Shown: positions 18,414 to 27,785, counted from the stretch's first letter. The stretch: 64,000 nt of DNA from CAVTND01 sp963735955 (GCA_963735955.1 CAVTND010000002.1:326180-390179); one strand, 5' to 3'. Program-made: numbers and translations. Notes: a model not told the origin generated them from the letters alone.

Positions 18414-19520
18414 ATGAATCGCAGCAATACGCACCCGCTGTCAGCCATGCTGCTGTCAGCCATTCTTGTGGCGGGCAGCCTGCTCGGCCTTGCTGCGACC
18501 GGCGTTCGGGCGCAGCAACCGTTGAAGGTCGGCTTCGTCTACGTGAGCCCGATCGGCGATGCAGGCTGGACGTTTCAGCACGACGACGGTCGCCGACAGA
18601 TGGAAAAGGCACTCGGGGCCAAGGTCGCCGTCAAGGTCGTCGACAACGTGCCTGAGGGAGCCGACGCTGAGCGCGTGATCCGCGAATTTGCCGCGAGCGG
18701 GCACCAGCTGATCTTCACCACTTCGTTCGGCTATATGAATCCGACGATCAAGGTGGCCGCCGCCTTTCCGAAAGTCACTTTCGAGCATGCGACCGGCTAC
18801 AAGATGGCAAAGAATGTCGGCATCTACAACGCGCGCTTCTACGAGGGTCGTTATCTGAACGGCATCGTCGCCGGGCGCATGACGAAGACCAACGTGGCCG
18901 GCTATGTCGCCGCCTTCCCCATTCCCGAAGTCGTGCAGGGCATCAACGCGTTCGCACGCGGCATGCGCAGCGTCAATCCGAAAGCCGAAGTGCGCGTCAT
19001 CTGGGTCAACTCCTGGTTCGATCCGGGCCGTGAACGTGAGGCCGCCAATACCCTGATGTCACAGGGCGCGGACATCGTCACCCATCACACCGACTCAACC
19101 GCGACCGTGCAGGCCGCCGAAGCCCAGGGCAAGTATGCATTTGGCTATCACTCCGACATGTCGAAGTACGGCCCGAAGGCGCACCTGACTGCGACCACCC
19201 ACAACTGGGGCGCCTACTACACCAAGGTCGCCAACGAGGTGATCGCCGGCACCTGGAAGCCAACCAGCACCTGGGGCGGGCTCAAGGAAGGCATGATCAA
19301 GCTCGCGCCATTGAATCCGGCTGTGCCTAAGGACGTGGCGGACATGGTCGCGACGCGGGAAAAGGAGATGGTCGCCGGCAAGCTGCATCCCTTCCAGGGC
19401 CCGGTCGTGGACAACACGGGTAAGGAGCGCGTCGCCGCCGGAAAGGTGATGAGCGACGACGAGATGCAGAAAATGGATTTCTATGTCGAGGGCGTACAGG
19501 GCAAGCTTCCCGCACGGTGA
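18414..19520 (+). CDS. BMP-family ABC importer substrate-binding protein
   Basis: A 368-aa periplasmic binding protein. An N-terminal signal peptide (hydrophobic core AMLLSAILVAGSLLGLAATG, cut near VRAQQ) precedes the BMP domain that starts KVGFVYVSPIGDAGWTFQHD. This last block is the hallmark of the family, with the aromatic and Asp residues that stack on nucleobases in PnrA. GGAG lies eight bases before ATG 18414; a TTG just upstream is unlikely. There is no lipobox Cys, so it is soluble and periplasmic. It is the last gene of the importer operon, and the window's composition changes right after it. Confidence 0.9.
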   Translation: MNRSNTHPLSAMLLSAILVAGSLLGLAATGVRAQQPLKVGFVYVSPIGDAGWTFQHDDGRRQMEKALGAKVAVKVVDNVPEGADAERVIREFAASGHQLIFTTSFGYMNPTIKVAAAFPKVTFEHATGYKMAKNVGIYNARFYEGRYLNGIVAGRMTKTNVAGYVAAFPIPEVVQGINAFARGMRSVNPKAEVRVIWVNSWFDPGREREAANTLMSQGADIVTHHTDSTATVQAAEAQGKYAFGYHSDMSKYGPKAHLTATTHNWGAYYTKVANEVIAGTWKPTSTWGGLKEGMIKLAPLNPAVPKDVADMVATREKEMVAGKLHPFQGPVVDNTGKERVAAGKVMSDDEMQKMDFYVEGVQGKLPAR

Positions 19521-19763
19521 TCTCATCGGTACGGTTCAGTTGATCTCTTGAAAATCGAGGGGATCTGGGAGCATTGCGCGGAGCGGTTCATGGAACGTTT
19601 GCGAAGAGCTTCTGCCTTTGGTTGCGACCGGCGACAAGCCGGCATCTAGCGTCACCGCTTGATTCGCCGTCGCTGGAGTCGGCGCTGGCGACGCGGGCCG
19701 ACAACGCGCATGCAATGTTCAGGCGACTTTGTTACTCTGGCCGCCGTCCGCAGGAGGGAAGCC

Positions 19764-20669
19764 ATGAATTCGAAACCATGCGAATTGCGGCGACGCTGTC
19801 TCGTCGCGTTGTTGCCGGCGACCGGGGCGGTGCATGCGCAGGACTCACCGTGGCGGCCGTTCGTCTCGATCACCGGCGCCTACGAAGGCAAAGGCGATCT
19901 CGACCAGGGCGGCGACTTCAGCGCCTGGAGCACGTTCTTGCGCGCCGGGGTGGCGAGAGACCTCGGCGGCGGGAACGGCGTCGGCGTGACCTTCAACTAC
20001 GACTACACCGACTACTCCTTCTCGAACCCGGTCGCGTTCGGCGGCGTGGCGCCCTGGGACGTCGTGCAGCGCTACGGGGTGGCGGCGCCGCTCTCGTTCG
20101 GGCTGAGCGACGGCTGGAGCGTCGGCTTCGTGCCGTCGGTCGACTGGTTCCGGGAGAACGGCGCGAAGTCCGGCGACTCGATCGTCTGGGGCGCGATCTT
20201 CTCGGGGACCAAGCGGTTCGCCGACGGCAACCGCCTCGGCCTCGGCGTCGGCGTGTACGACCGGATCGAGAAGACGGGCGTGTACCCGTTCATCATCGTC
20301 GACTGGCGCCTCAGCGACCGCTGGCGCATCATCAACCCGCTTGCCGCCGGTCCGACGGGGCCCGCCGGCCTCGAGCTCGACTACCTGCTCGGCGACGGCT
20401 GGAACCTCGGGCTTCGGCGGGGCGCTTCGCTGCACGCGCTTTCGGCTGAGCGAGAACGGCCCGGTGCAGAACGGCGTCGGCGAGGAGCGCGGGCGCCGAT
20501 CTTCCTGCGCGCGACCTACGCGATCCGCGACCAGATGGCGCTTCACCTCTACGCCGGCGTCGTGATGGCTGGCGAGTTGCGGGTCGACGATTCTTCCGGC
20601 AACAGTCTGCGCAAGGTCGACTTCGATCCCGCGCCGTTCTTCGCCGTGACGTTCACCGGGCGCTTCTGA
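19764..20669 (+). CDS. DUF6268-like outer-membrane beta-barrel protein (local frameshifts)
   Basis: About 300 aa with a signal peptide ending VHAQDS and repeated amphipathic strands alternating with Gly/Asp turns (NGVGVTFNYDYTDYSFSNPV; DGWSVGFVPSVDWFRENG). It ends with an aromatic residue (FTGRF), as outer-membrane barrels do. AGGAGGG precedes ATG 19764. Between about 20410 and 20500 the frame slips and recovers; the other frame there reads GFGGALRCTRFRLSENGPVQ, which fits the family better. Function is unknown. It is the first gene in the higher-GC part of the window. Confidence 0.65.
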   Translation: MNSKPCELRRRCLVALLPATGAVHAQDSPWRPFVSITGAYEGKGDLDQGGDFSAWSTFLRAGVARDLGGGNGVGVTFNYDYTDYSFSNPVAFGGVAPWDVVQRYGVAAPLSFGLSDGWSVGFVPSVDWFRENGAKSGDSIVWGAIFSGTKRFADGNRLGLGVGVYDRIEKTGVYPFIIVDWRLSDRWRIINPLAAGPTGPAGLELDYLLGDGWNLGLRRGASLHALSAERERPGAERRRRGARAPIFLRATYAIRDQMALHLYAGVVMAGELRVDDSSGNSLRKVDFDPAPFFAVTFTGRF

Positions 20670-20757
20670 CCGCGGAGCAATAGCCAGCCCGCTTTGCTAT
20701 TCTCGCGGGCGCCCGAGCGCCTCGTGCAATAACCGAGAACCGGGAGGGAGGCGACCG

Positions 20758-21485
20758 ATGCGAGACATCGTCATCGCGTACTGCGGCCCCGCCGCGATTC
20801 CGGACGACTTCTGGGCACGCTGGAATAGCGACCCGTGGCTGCTCGCGGCGCTCGTCGCGCTGGCGGTCGTGGTCGGCCGCGGCCGCGCCGCTGACGCCCG
20901 CGCCGGCTGGGGAGCGATTGCGCTCGCGGTGCTCGTCTTCGTCTCGCCGCTCTGCGCGCTCGCGTCGGCGCTGTTCTCGGCGCGGGTGCTCGCACCATGT
21001 GCTGCTCGTCGCCGGCGTCGCGCCGCTGCTCGCGCTCGCCTTCCCGCTGCGGCGCCTGGGCTCGCCGCCGCTCGCCGTGCTGGTCGGGGCGCACGCGGTC
21101 ATCCTGTGGCTCTGGCATGCGCCCGGACCTTATGCGTGGGGCGTCGCCAGCGTGCCGGCCTACTGGCTCATGCAAGCCTCACTCGCCGGCAGCGCGTGGC
21201 TCCTGTGGCGCGCGATCCTCGCGCCGACGACGCAACCGGGCGCGGCGCTGCGTCGCGCTGGTCGCGACCATCGGGCAGATGGGGCTCCTCGGCGCGTTGA
21301 TCGTTTTCGCACCGCAGCCGCTGTACCCGGTGCATTTCGCGAGCACGGCCGCCTGGGGACTGAGCCCGCTCGCCGATCAGCAGCTCGCGGGGCTCCTGAT
21401 GTGGGTGCCGGCGATCCTGCCCTATCTCGGAGTGGGACTCTGGCTCGCCTGGTCCAGCCTGCGCCCCGGCGCGGAGGCGCGGTGA
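20758..21485 (+). CDS. ctaG: Cytochrome c oxidase assembly protein, CtaG (caa3-type; frameshifted)
   Basis: A polytopic membrane protein for copper delivery and assembly of heme-copper oxidase, of the Bacillus CtaG (caa3_CtaG) family rather than the Cox11 type. About seven helices are visible. HHVLLVAGVAPLLALAFPLR and VILWLWHAPGPYAWG carry the conserved His residues. An extra base near 20992 shifts ARVL away from HHVLL, and a second shift near 21250 precedes VATIGQMGLLGALIVFAPQP. GGGAGG precedes ATG 20758. The stop overlaps the next gene's GTG (GTGA). Its place ahead of coxB/coxA supports the role. Confidence 0.78.
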
Positions 21486-21995
21486 CGACCCTCCTGAAAT
21501 TCGTTCACATCGCGACGATCGCGCTCTGGGCCGGCGGGCTCATCGTCCTGCCGTATCTCTTCTGGCAGCGCCGGCTCTTCGCGGCCGGGCCGGAGCTCGA
21601 CCGGCTGCACCGGGTCACCCGGTTCGTCTACGTGGCGCTGACCTCGCCCGCCGCCTTCGTCGCGATCGGCAGCGGAACGGCGCTGATCTTCCTGCAGAGC
21701 ACGTTCCGGGAGTGGTTCACGCTCAAGATGGTTCTCGTCGGCGCCATGGTGATGCTGCACGTCGTCGCCGGCCTGGTGGCGGTGCGCGTGTTCGAGCCCG
21801 ACTGGCCGCTTCGGGTCGCGGTCCTGCGTCGCGCTGACCGGGGCCTATCTCGTCCTGATCGTCGCGATCCTCTGGGTCGTGCTCGCCAAGCCCGCGATCG
21901 ATTCCGCGCAGCTCGCCCCGGGCCTGTTCGAGCCCGGCGCCCTCGCGCCGTGGCTCCGTCAGATCTTCGGCGTGACGAGCACGCCGACGCCGTGA
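21482..21995 (+). CDS. CopD-like membrane protein (frameshifted)
   Basis: About 170 aa with four hydrophobic helices. The start TLLKFVHIATIALWAGGLIV carries the His-Ile-x-Ala-x-Ala-x-Trp pattern of CopD/DUF2269-type copper or heme membrane proteins. GTG 21482 overlaps the ctaG stop. A shift near 21826 separates PLRVAVLRR from ALTGAYLVLIVAILWVVLAK. The end (TSTPTP-stop) overlaps the convergent DUF2231 gene by 37 bases. Its likely role is copper handling or membrane anchoring for the oxidase, by context only. Confidence 0.65.
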
Positions 21996-22474
21996 TCGAA
22001 CACGAGCTTGCCGCCATGCCAGCCCGCGAAACCCACCATCACCGAGGCGAGCGCCGACAGGATGAGCCCGTGGGGCAGGATCAGCTCCGGGTTGAAGAGA
22101 TGCTCGCCCCAGACGGCGCCGGTGATCGCGAGCAGCGTCATCGCCGCGACCGCGTGCGACCAGCTCGCCTCCAGCAGCCGGATGCCGCGCACCAGCAGGA
22201 GCTCGGCGGTGCCGACGACGCTCGCGGCGAGCGCGGACCAGAAGGCGAAACCCGAGGACCACACGCCGACCCGCACCCAGAACTCGTCGCCCGACCACCA
22301 GTAGAAGACGTCGACGCCGAGGGTCGCCATGACGAACGCGACCGGGAAATGCACCATCATCACGTGGAGCGGATGCCCCACCAGCGCGACCTTGGAGCCG
22401 ACATCGAGCCGGAGCATCTCCAGCACGACGGGGCTCGCAGGCGGGGTGCCGGGATCGTCCTGAAGCTTCGCCAT
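21959..22474 (-). CDS. DUF2231 membrane protein
   Basis: A 171-aa protein with four predicted helices and a conserved start LVGHPLHVMMVHFPVAFVMA. The paired His in GHPLHVMMVHFP are typical of DUF2231, a domain of unknown function often near cytochrome genes. AGGAGG precedes ATG 22474. The gene is intact and on the opposite strand to the oxidase genes, inserted between the CopD-like gene and coxB. Its promoter region is shared divergently with coxB. Confidence 0.75.
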   Translation of the reverse strand: MAKLQDDPGTPPASPVVLEMLRLDVGSKVALVGHPLHVMMVHFPVAFVMATLGVDVFYWWSGDEFWVRVGVWSSGFAFWSALAASVVGTAELLLVRGIRLLEASWSHAVAAMTLLAITGAVWGEHLFNPELILPHGLILSALASVMVGFAGWHGGKLVFDHGVGVLVTPKI

Positions 22475-22528
22475 GCCTTGCCTCCTGCGCGTTGGACGCG
22501 TGCTCTTGCGCCCGGGAATCATAGCGCC

Positions 22529-23216
22529 CTGCGCACGGCGGTCAACCTGGGAGCGGTTGCGGTCCTGGCGGGCTGCACCGGACCGCTCTCGACGCTCGAA
22601 CCCTCCGGGCCCGCGGCCGGCGGCGATCGCCACGCTGTGGTGGGTGATGCTCGCCGGCGCGATCGTGCTCTTCGTGCTGGTGATGGGCCTGTTCGCGGCG
22701 GCGTTCCTGCGGCCGGGCTGGGGCGCGTCGGTGCCGCCGCACCGCTGGCTCGTGCTCGGCGGGCTCGCCCTGCCGGCCGTCGTCCTCGTGCCGCTGGTGG
22801 CCTACGGGCTCGTCGCCGGCGAACGCCTCCTGCCGCTGCCGGGGGCGACGCCGCCGCGGATCGAGGTCCGCGCGGAACAATGGGGCTGGACCTTCCACTA
22901 TCCGGACCACGGCGGCAGGCAGACCGCGGGCGTCCTGCATCTTCCCGCCGGCACGCCGGTGGACATCGTGGTGACGAGCCGCGACGTCATCCACTCGTTC
23001 TGGATCCCGCGCCTCGCCGGGAAGATCGACGTGATCCCGGGGCGCGTGAACGTCCTGCGCATCCAGGCCGACCGGCCGGGGCGCTACGAGGGGCTCTGCT
23101 CCGAGTTCTGCGGCGTCGGGCACGCCGCGATGCGGTTCGAGGTCGTCGCGCATCGGGCGGAGGACTTTCCCGCCGCGCTTGCACAAGCCGCACCGATCGT
23201 GGAGGCGAGAAAGTGA
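22529..23216 (+). CDS. coxB: Cytochrome c oxidase subunit II (frameshifted near N-terminus)
   Basis: A periplasm-facing CuA electron-entry subunit. A lipoprotein signal (VAVLAGC) and two membrane helices are followed by the cupredoxin domain. The CuA ligands are seen in VIHSFWIP and CSEFCGVGHAAM (Cys-x3-Cys-x3-His-x2-Met), and VRAEQWGWTFHYP is the aromatic electron-entry region. No C-terminal cytochrome c domain follows, so this is aa3-like rather than a true caa3 subunit II. One extra base near 22617 breaks the frame between the lipobox and the first helix. The start is unclear: no ATG or GTG lies in frame, and CTG 22529 is only a placeholder. The stop overlaps the coxA GTG. Confidence 0.85.
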
Positions 23217-25750
23217 GCGCGCCGGCCGGACCGGCGCCGAAGGCGGGCCGGGCGCTGCGGCTGCACCGCGAGCTCGCCGCGATCTGGGCCACCGGGCCGG
23301 GGCTGCAGCGCCTCGCCTCGGTCAACCACTCCGTCATCGGCCTGCGCATCATGGTCACGGCGTTCGTGTTCTTCGCGATCGCCGGGCTGCTCGGCATGCT
23401 GACGCGCGTCCAGCTCGCGACGCCCGACTCGGCGTTCATGGACCCGGAGACCTACAACCAGGTCTTCACCCTGCACGGGTCGGTGATGCTGTTCCTGTTC
23501 GTCATCCCGATGCTCGAAGGCATCGCGGTCTACCTGACACCGAAGATCCTCGGCGCGCGCGACTTCGCTTTTCCCCGGCTGACCGCGTACAGCTACTGGT
23601 GCTACGTGCTTGGCGCCACGATCGTGACCGGGTCGCTGCTCTTCGGCGTCGCGCCCGACGGCGGCTGGTTCATGTACACGCCGCTGAGCTCCAGCACTTT
23701 CACGCCCGGCGTGAACGCCGACGTCTGGCTGCTCGGCGTGACCTTCGTCGAGATCTCGGCGCTGAGCTTCGCGGTCGAGATCGTCGTCTCGATCCTCAAG
23801 ATGCGCGCCCCCGGCATGTCGCTCGACCGGATGCCGATCTTCGGCTGGTACATCCTGGTCACGGCGCTGATGATGGTGGTCGCCTTCCCGCCGCTGATCC
23901 TCGCCTCGATCCTGCTCGAGACCGAGCGCGCCTTCGGACTGCCGTTCTTCGATCCGACGCGCGGCGGCGACGCGCTGCTCTGGCAGCATCTCTTCTGGCT
24001 GTTCGGCCACCCGGACGTCTACATCATCTTCCTGCCCATGGCGGCGGTCCTGTCGACGCTGATCCCGGTCTTCGCCGGCCGGCCGCTCGTCGGCTACCGG
24101 GCGATCGTCGTCGCGATCATCGCGCTCGCTTTCGTGAGCTTCGGCATCTGGGTGCATCACATGTTCACCGTGGGCATCCCGCATCTCGCGCTCGCCTTCT
24201 TCTCGGCCGGCTCGGCGATCGTCGCGGTGCCGACGGCGGTGCAGATGTTCGCCTGGCTCGCCACGCTGGCGCAGGGACGCCCGCGCTGGAACGTGCCGAT
24301 GCTCTACATCTTCGGCTTCTTCTTCATCTTCGCGCTCGGCGGCCTGACCGGCGTCATGCTGGCCGTCGTCCCGTTCGACTGGCAGGTGCACGACACCTAT
24401 TTCGTCGTCGCCCACCTGCATTACGTCGCCGGCGGCGCCTTCGCCTTTCCGTTGCTGGCGGCGGTGTACTACTGGCTGCCGCTCCTCACCGGGCGCACGG
24501 CGGTGCACCGGCTGTCGGTGCCGGCGTTCTGGCTGATCTTCATCGGCTTCAATCTGACCTTCCTCCCGATGCACCTCGTCGGCCTGCTCGGCATGCCGCG
24601 GCGCATCTTCACCTACGCCGGGCACGAGGGCTGGACCGGGCTGAACCTCTTCATCTCGGTCGGCAGTTTCATCATGACGATCGGCTTCGGCCTGCTGGTG
24701 ATCGACCTCCTGGTGCAGCTACTCTACGGACGACGGGTGCGGCGCGACCCGTGGCAGGCGACGACGCTCGAATGGGCGATGCCGCTCCCGCCGCCGCCCT
24801 ACAACTTCGCCTCGGTCCCCCGGTTCGAGGCCCGGGACGACCGCGTCGCCCCGGCGACGCTCGCGCCGGCCCTGGCGCGCGGCGACGGCTACCTGGGCTT
24901 CACCCGGAACGGGTGGCAGGAAACGCTCGGCGTGCACGTGACGAGCGGCGAGCCCGATCAGCTGATCGTGCTGCCGCGCGCGACCTACCTGCCGCTCTGG
25001 ACCGGGCTCGTCACCGCGGGCGTGGTGCTGGCGTTCCTGTTCAAGCTCTACTGGCTCGCGCTCGCGGCGGGACTCGTGGTCGCGGGCCTCTTCGTGCGGG
25101 GCGCACAGAGCGCGGGACACGCGCGCGACTACGGCCCGCTGCCGGTCGGCCATGGCCTCAGCTTGCCGCCGCATACCGAGGTGACGGGCACGCCGCCGTG
25201 GTTGGCGCTGATCTTCACGCTGATCGCCGACGGCACGCTCTTCACCTCGCTCGTGTTCGGCACGCTCTACCTGTGGATCGCCGGAACGAACTGGCCGCCG
25301 GCGGCAGTGCCCCACACCAACCTGCTGCTCGCGCTCGGCTGCGTCTTCGCGCTCGTCGCCGCCGCGGCGCTCGCGCGCGGATCGCTGCGTACGCTCGCCG
25401 GCGGCGGCGCGCCGCAGGGCTGGATCGGCCTCACCGCGCTCGCGCTCGTCGGCAGCATCGCCGCGATCGTGGTGCTGATCGGCGGCATCTCGCCGCATCC
25501 CCGCGAGCACGCGGTCGGCGCGACCTCTGCCGCCCTGCTCGGCTACGTCGGGTTTCATGCCACGGTCGGGCTGCTGTTCCTGCTCAGCAACGTGCTGCGC
25601 ATCGCCGCCGGCCGCGTATCGTCGAAGCGGCTCGTCGACCTGCGCCTGACGCGGCTCTGGCTCGACTACTCGGCGGTGACCGGCGCGATCGCGATCGGCC
25701 TCGTCCTCGCGCTGCCGGCGCTCGTGGGGATGCTCGGGGCGCGGCCGTGA
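23213..25750 (+). CDS. coxA: Cytochrome c oxidase subunit I fused to subunit III
   Basis: An intact 845-aa heme-copper oxidase core. Subunit I (about residues 1-560) shows the low-spin heme His in TLHGSVMLF, the CuB His and cross-linked Tyr in FGHPDVYIIF, the CuB pair VHHMFTVG, and the heme ligands in AHLHYVAGG. A shorter subunit-III-like part (about 655-845) begins PPWLALIFTLIADGTLFTSL. The usual A1-type proton-gate Glu of HPEVY is Asp here. It begins at GTG 23213 overlapping coxB (GTGA). It reduces O2 to water with proton pumping at the inner membrane. The substrate cytochrome c is not in the window. Confidence 0.93.
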   Translation: MSAPAGPAPKAGRALRLHRELAAIWATGPGLQRLASVNHSVIGLRIMVTAFVFFAIAGLLGMLTRVQLATPDSAFMDPETYNQVFTLHGSVMLFLFVIPMLEGIAVYLTPKILGARDFAFPRLTAYSYWCYVLGATIVTGSLLFGVAPDGGWFMYTPLSSSTFTPGVNADVWLLGVTFVEISALSFAVEIVVSILKMRAPGMSLDRMPIFGWYILVTALMMVVAFPPLILASILLETERAFGLPFFDPTRGGDALLWQHLFWLFGHPDVYIIFLPMAAVLSTLIPVFAGRPLVGYRAIVVAIIALAFVSFGIWVHHMFTVGIPHLALAFFSAGSAIVAVPTAVQMFAWLATLAQGRPRWNVPMLYIFGFFFIFALGGLTGVMLAVVPFDWQVHDTYFVVAHLHYVAGGAFAFPLLAAVYYWLPLLTGRTAVHRLSVPAFWLIFIGFNLTFLPMHLVGLLGMPRRIFTYAGHEGWTGLNLFISVGSFIMTIGFGLLVIDLLVQLLYGRRVRRDPWQATTLEWAMPLPPPPYNFASVPRFEARDDRVAPATLAPALARGDGYLGFTRNGWQETLGVHVTSGEPDQLIVLPRATYLPLWTGLVTAGVVLAFLFKLYWLALAAGLVVAGLFVRGAQSAGHARDYGPLPVGHGLSLPPHTEVTGTPPWLALIFTLIADGTLFTSLVFGTLYLWIAGTNWPPAAVPHTNLLLALGCVFALVAAAALARGSLRTLAGGGAPQGWIGLTALALVGSIAAIVVLIGGISPHPREHAVGATSAALLGYVGFHATVGLLFLLSNVLRIAAGRVSSKRLVDLRLTRLWLDYSAVTGAIAIGLVLALPALVGMLGARP

Positions 25751-25828
25751 GCGAGGTGGCCCGATGAGCCCCGCCGGGCCGCCCCAAGGGGCGAACCCCG
25801 AGCGCGCTTTCGGCGCGAGGGTAGTCCA

Positions 25829-26167
25829 GTGAACGCCACTCCGGTTCCGCCCCGCCGGCTCTGGCTGCTCGCGCTGGGCTACGGCGTCTGGTGCAGCGCG
25901 CTGGTCGTCATGTACGCCCTGCATGCCCTCGGCTGCGCTTTCGCCTGGCCGACCGGCGCGCTCCGCCTCGGCCTCGGCGCGGTGCTGCTCGTCCACCTGG
26001 CCGTGATCGGCTGGCTATGGCGCGACTACGCGCGCACCAGTCCGGACCCCGCCCTCGGCCCGACCGGCTCGTTCCTGCACTGGGTGGTGCTCTGGACCCT
26101 GATCACTGCCTTCGTCGCCACGGTCCTCACGCTCGGTCCGACGCTGCTGCTCGCGACCTGCGTATAG
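25829..26167 (+). CDS. Small three-helix membrane protein downstream of the oxidase
   Basis: 112 aa with three hydrophobic helices (LWLLALGYGVWCSALVVMYA; AVLLVHLAVIGWLW; WTLITAFVATVLTLGPTLLL). I do not recognise a family. Similar small proteins often end oxidase operons of this type. It starts at GTG 25829 and ends inside a hairpin shared with the convergent genes. The 78 bases between coxA and this start hold a 22-codon ORF from ATG 25764 that I do not count. Confidence 0.6.
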   Translation: MNATPVPPRRLWLLALGYGVWCSALVVMYALHALGCAFAWPTGALRLGLGAVLLVHLAVIGWLWRDYARTSPDPALGPTGSFLHWVVLWTLITAFVATVLTLGPTLLLATCV

Positions 26168-26193
26168 CCCGCAGGGGCTGCAGCAGCGGGCTA
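26165..26193. terminator. Symmetric hairpin between convergent genes
   Basis: TAGCCCGC and GCGGGCTA pair perfectly around a 13-base loop. The left TAG is the stop codon of the oxidase-cluster small protein. The right CTA is the reversed TAG stop of the convergent 31-aa ORF. It probably acts as a bidirectional terminator, although neither side has a T-tract. Confidence 0.5.
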
Positions 26194-26286
26194 CGAGGCC
26201 ACGCGCGAGAGCGCGAACAGGACCGCCATCAGGATCACGATCGCTCCGGTGGCGTAGGCGACGCGGTTGGCGAAGAGGCGGCGCAT
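26191..26286 (-). CDS. Candidate 31-aa single-helix membrane peptide
   Basis: ATG 26286 follows AGGGGG, 11 bp after the flavoprotein stop. The product starts with basic residues (MRRLFANR) and continues as one membrane helix (YATGAIVILMAVLFALSRVA). Such tiny single-span proteins often serve as accessory subunits of membrane redox complexes. It is transcribed with the ferric-reductase-like gene and ends in the shared hairpin. The family is unknown. Confidence 0.5.
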   Translation of the reverse strand: MRRLFANRVAYATGAIVILMAVLFALSRVAS

Positions 26287-26297
26287 CGGTTGTCCCC

Positions 26298-27615
26298 CTA
26301 GACGAAGCTGTAGCGTTCGGAATGGTATTTCGCCATGGGCACGTGCAGCTCGCCCAGCGCCTGCTCGATGGCGTCCATCATCGGGCCGGGCCCGCAGATG
26401 AAGTACTCGTGGTCGGCGTGCGGCGGCGCCAGGTGGCGCCTGAACACCTCGGCGGTGATGCGGCCCTGCTCGCCCGTCCAGCCGGCCGGCGGATCCGACA
26501 GCACATGGACGACCGTCAGGTTGAGCCGCGCCTGCAGCGCCTCCAGCTCCTCGCGGAACATGATGGATTCCCAGTCCTTGCTGCCGTAGAGCAGCGTCAC
26601 CGGCCGCGGATCGCCGCGGTCGGCGAGGGTGCGGATCATGCTCATCATCGGCGTGATGCCGATCCCGCCGGCGATCAGCACGTGCATGTCCGCCGGGTTG
26701 CCGATGGTGAAGGCGCCGTAGGGGCCGTCGAGGTAGACGCGCTGCCCCACGGTTACCCTGGGGATCGCGCTCGTGAAGTCGCCCAGGTTCCGGATCGTCA
26801 TCTCGACGCGGCCGTCCGCGGCCTCGGCGCTCGACGAGAACGAGAACGGGTGCCCGGTGATCTTGAACGGGCTCGCCCACACCGTCAGCCAGCCGAACTG
26901 GCCGGGGCGGAAGCGGAAGCCCGGGTGGCCATCGGGCGCCATCACCAGCGTCGTCGTGTCGCCGCGTTCCTTCGCGCACCTCCGCGACGCGGTAGGGGCG
27001 CCGGAGCATGAACAGCGGCTTGACGATGCGCACGTAGAGCAGCAGCGCGATCCAGAAGACCGTCAGGCCGATCCACAGCGCCCGCTTCCACGGATCGGTC
27101 AGGTAGAAGGCCCATCCCACCATGTGCAGGAGCCCCCCGGTGACGGCGACGACCGCGAGCACGATGTGGGCGGCGTGCCACGTCTCGTATCGGATGCCCA
27201 GCTCCGCGCGCCACAGGGCCGTGACCACCAGCGCGATCAGCGAGAAAAGCGCCAGGAATGCGAAGACGGCGCCCCACGGCACGTCGCCGAAGGAACGGGG
27301 CAGCACGAACAGATCCGGCCGGGCGGCGAGCATGATCACCGCGTGCGCCGCGACCAGGCCGACCGCGATCAGCGAGATCTGGCGGTGAAAGTGGTAGAGG
27401 ACGTCCTCGCCCCACGGCTCGGTGACGTAGCGGAAGCGGGCCGTCAGGCCGAACTGCAGGCCCATCATTGCCAGGCCGGAATAGCCGATCGCGACCGAGA
27501 ACTCGGTCCAGAAACCGCGCGCCGGCGGGAGGCGACCCGCCAGGAGCGCGAACAAGGGCGCGAGGACGAAGAACAGGTAAAGCGCGGCCCAGACGACTGT
27601 ACGCACGGCAAACAT
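26298..27615 (-). CDS. Ferric-reductase-like transmembrane flavoprotein (frameshifted)
   Basis: About 438 aa of NOX/FRE architecture. An N-terminal heme-binding membrane domain (about six helices, with His in VLYHFHRQISLIAVGLVAAH and YETWHAAHIVLAVV) is followed by an FAD domain (FRFRPGQFGWL; GHPFSFSSS) and an NAD domain (LIAGGIGITPMMSMI; EYFICGPGPMMDAI). It moves electrons from NAD(P)H via FAD and heme across the membrane to ferric iron, oxygen or another acceptor. One shift near 26950-26970 lies between the membrane and FAD domains. It converges on the oxidase cluster. The true acceptor is unknown. Confidence 0.84.
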
Positions 27616-27785
27616 TGCTTGCGCCCCTCCCGAACAGCCGCGATTGCGCCGGCGAGTCTACCGCAAGCATCTTCCGGCAAGGCGTCGGGACTCGGCTCAC
27701 CCGTGAAACGAGCGCGGTTGACGGCCGATCCGCGCTAGCGTACAGGGTCCTGCCCACCCGCGATCGCCACAGGAGCGGCCAGCCA

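Noticed and set aside
20918..25750. A single 1610-codon open frame across ctaG, copD, coxB and coxA
   Set aside because: It is a chance read-through created by indels and high GC. Protein families start and stop several times within it, and only the coxA part is genuine in that frame.
23084..25996. Long minus-strand frames opposite coxA
   Set aside because: They are antisense shadows of a high-GC gene, made of low-complexity Glu/Arg/Asp text with no family features.
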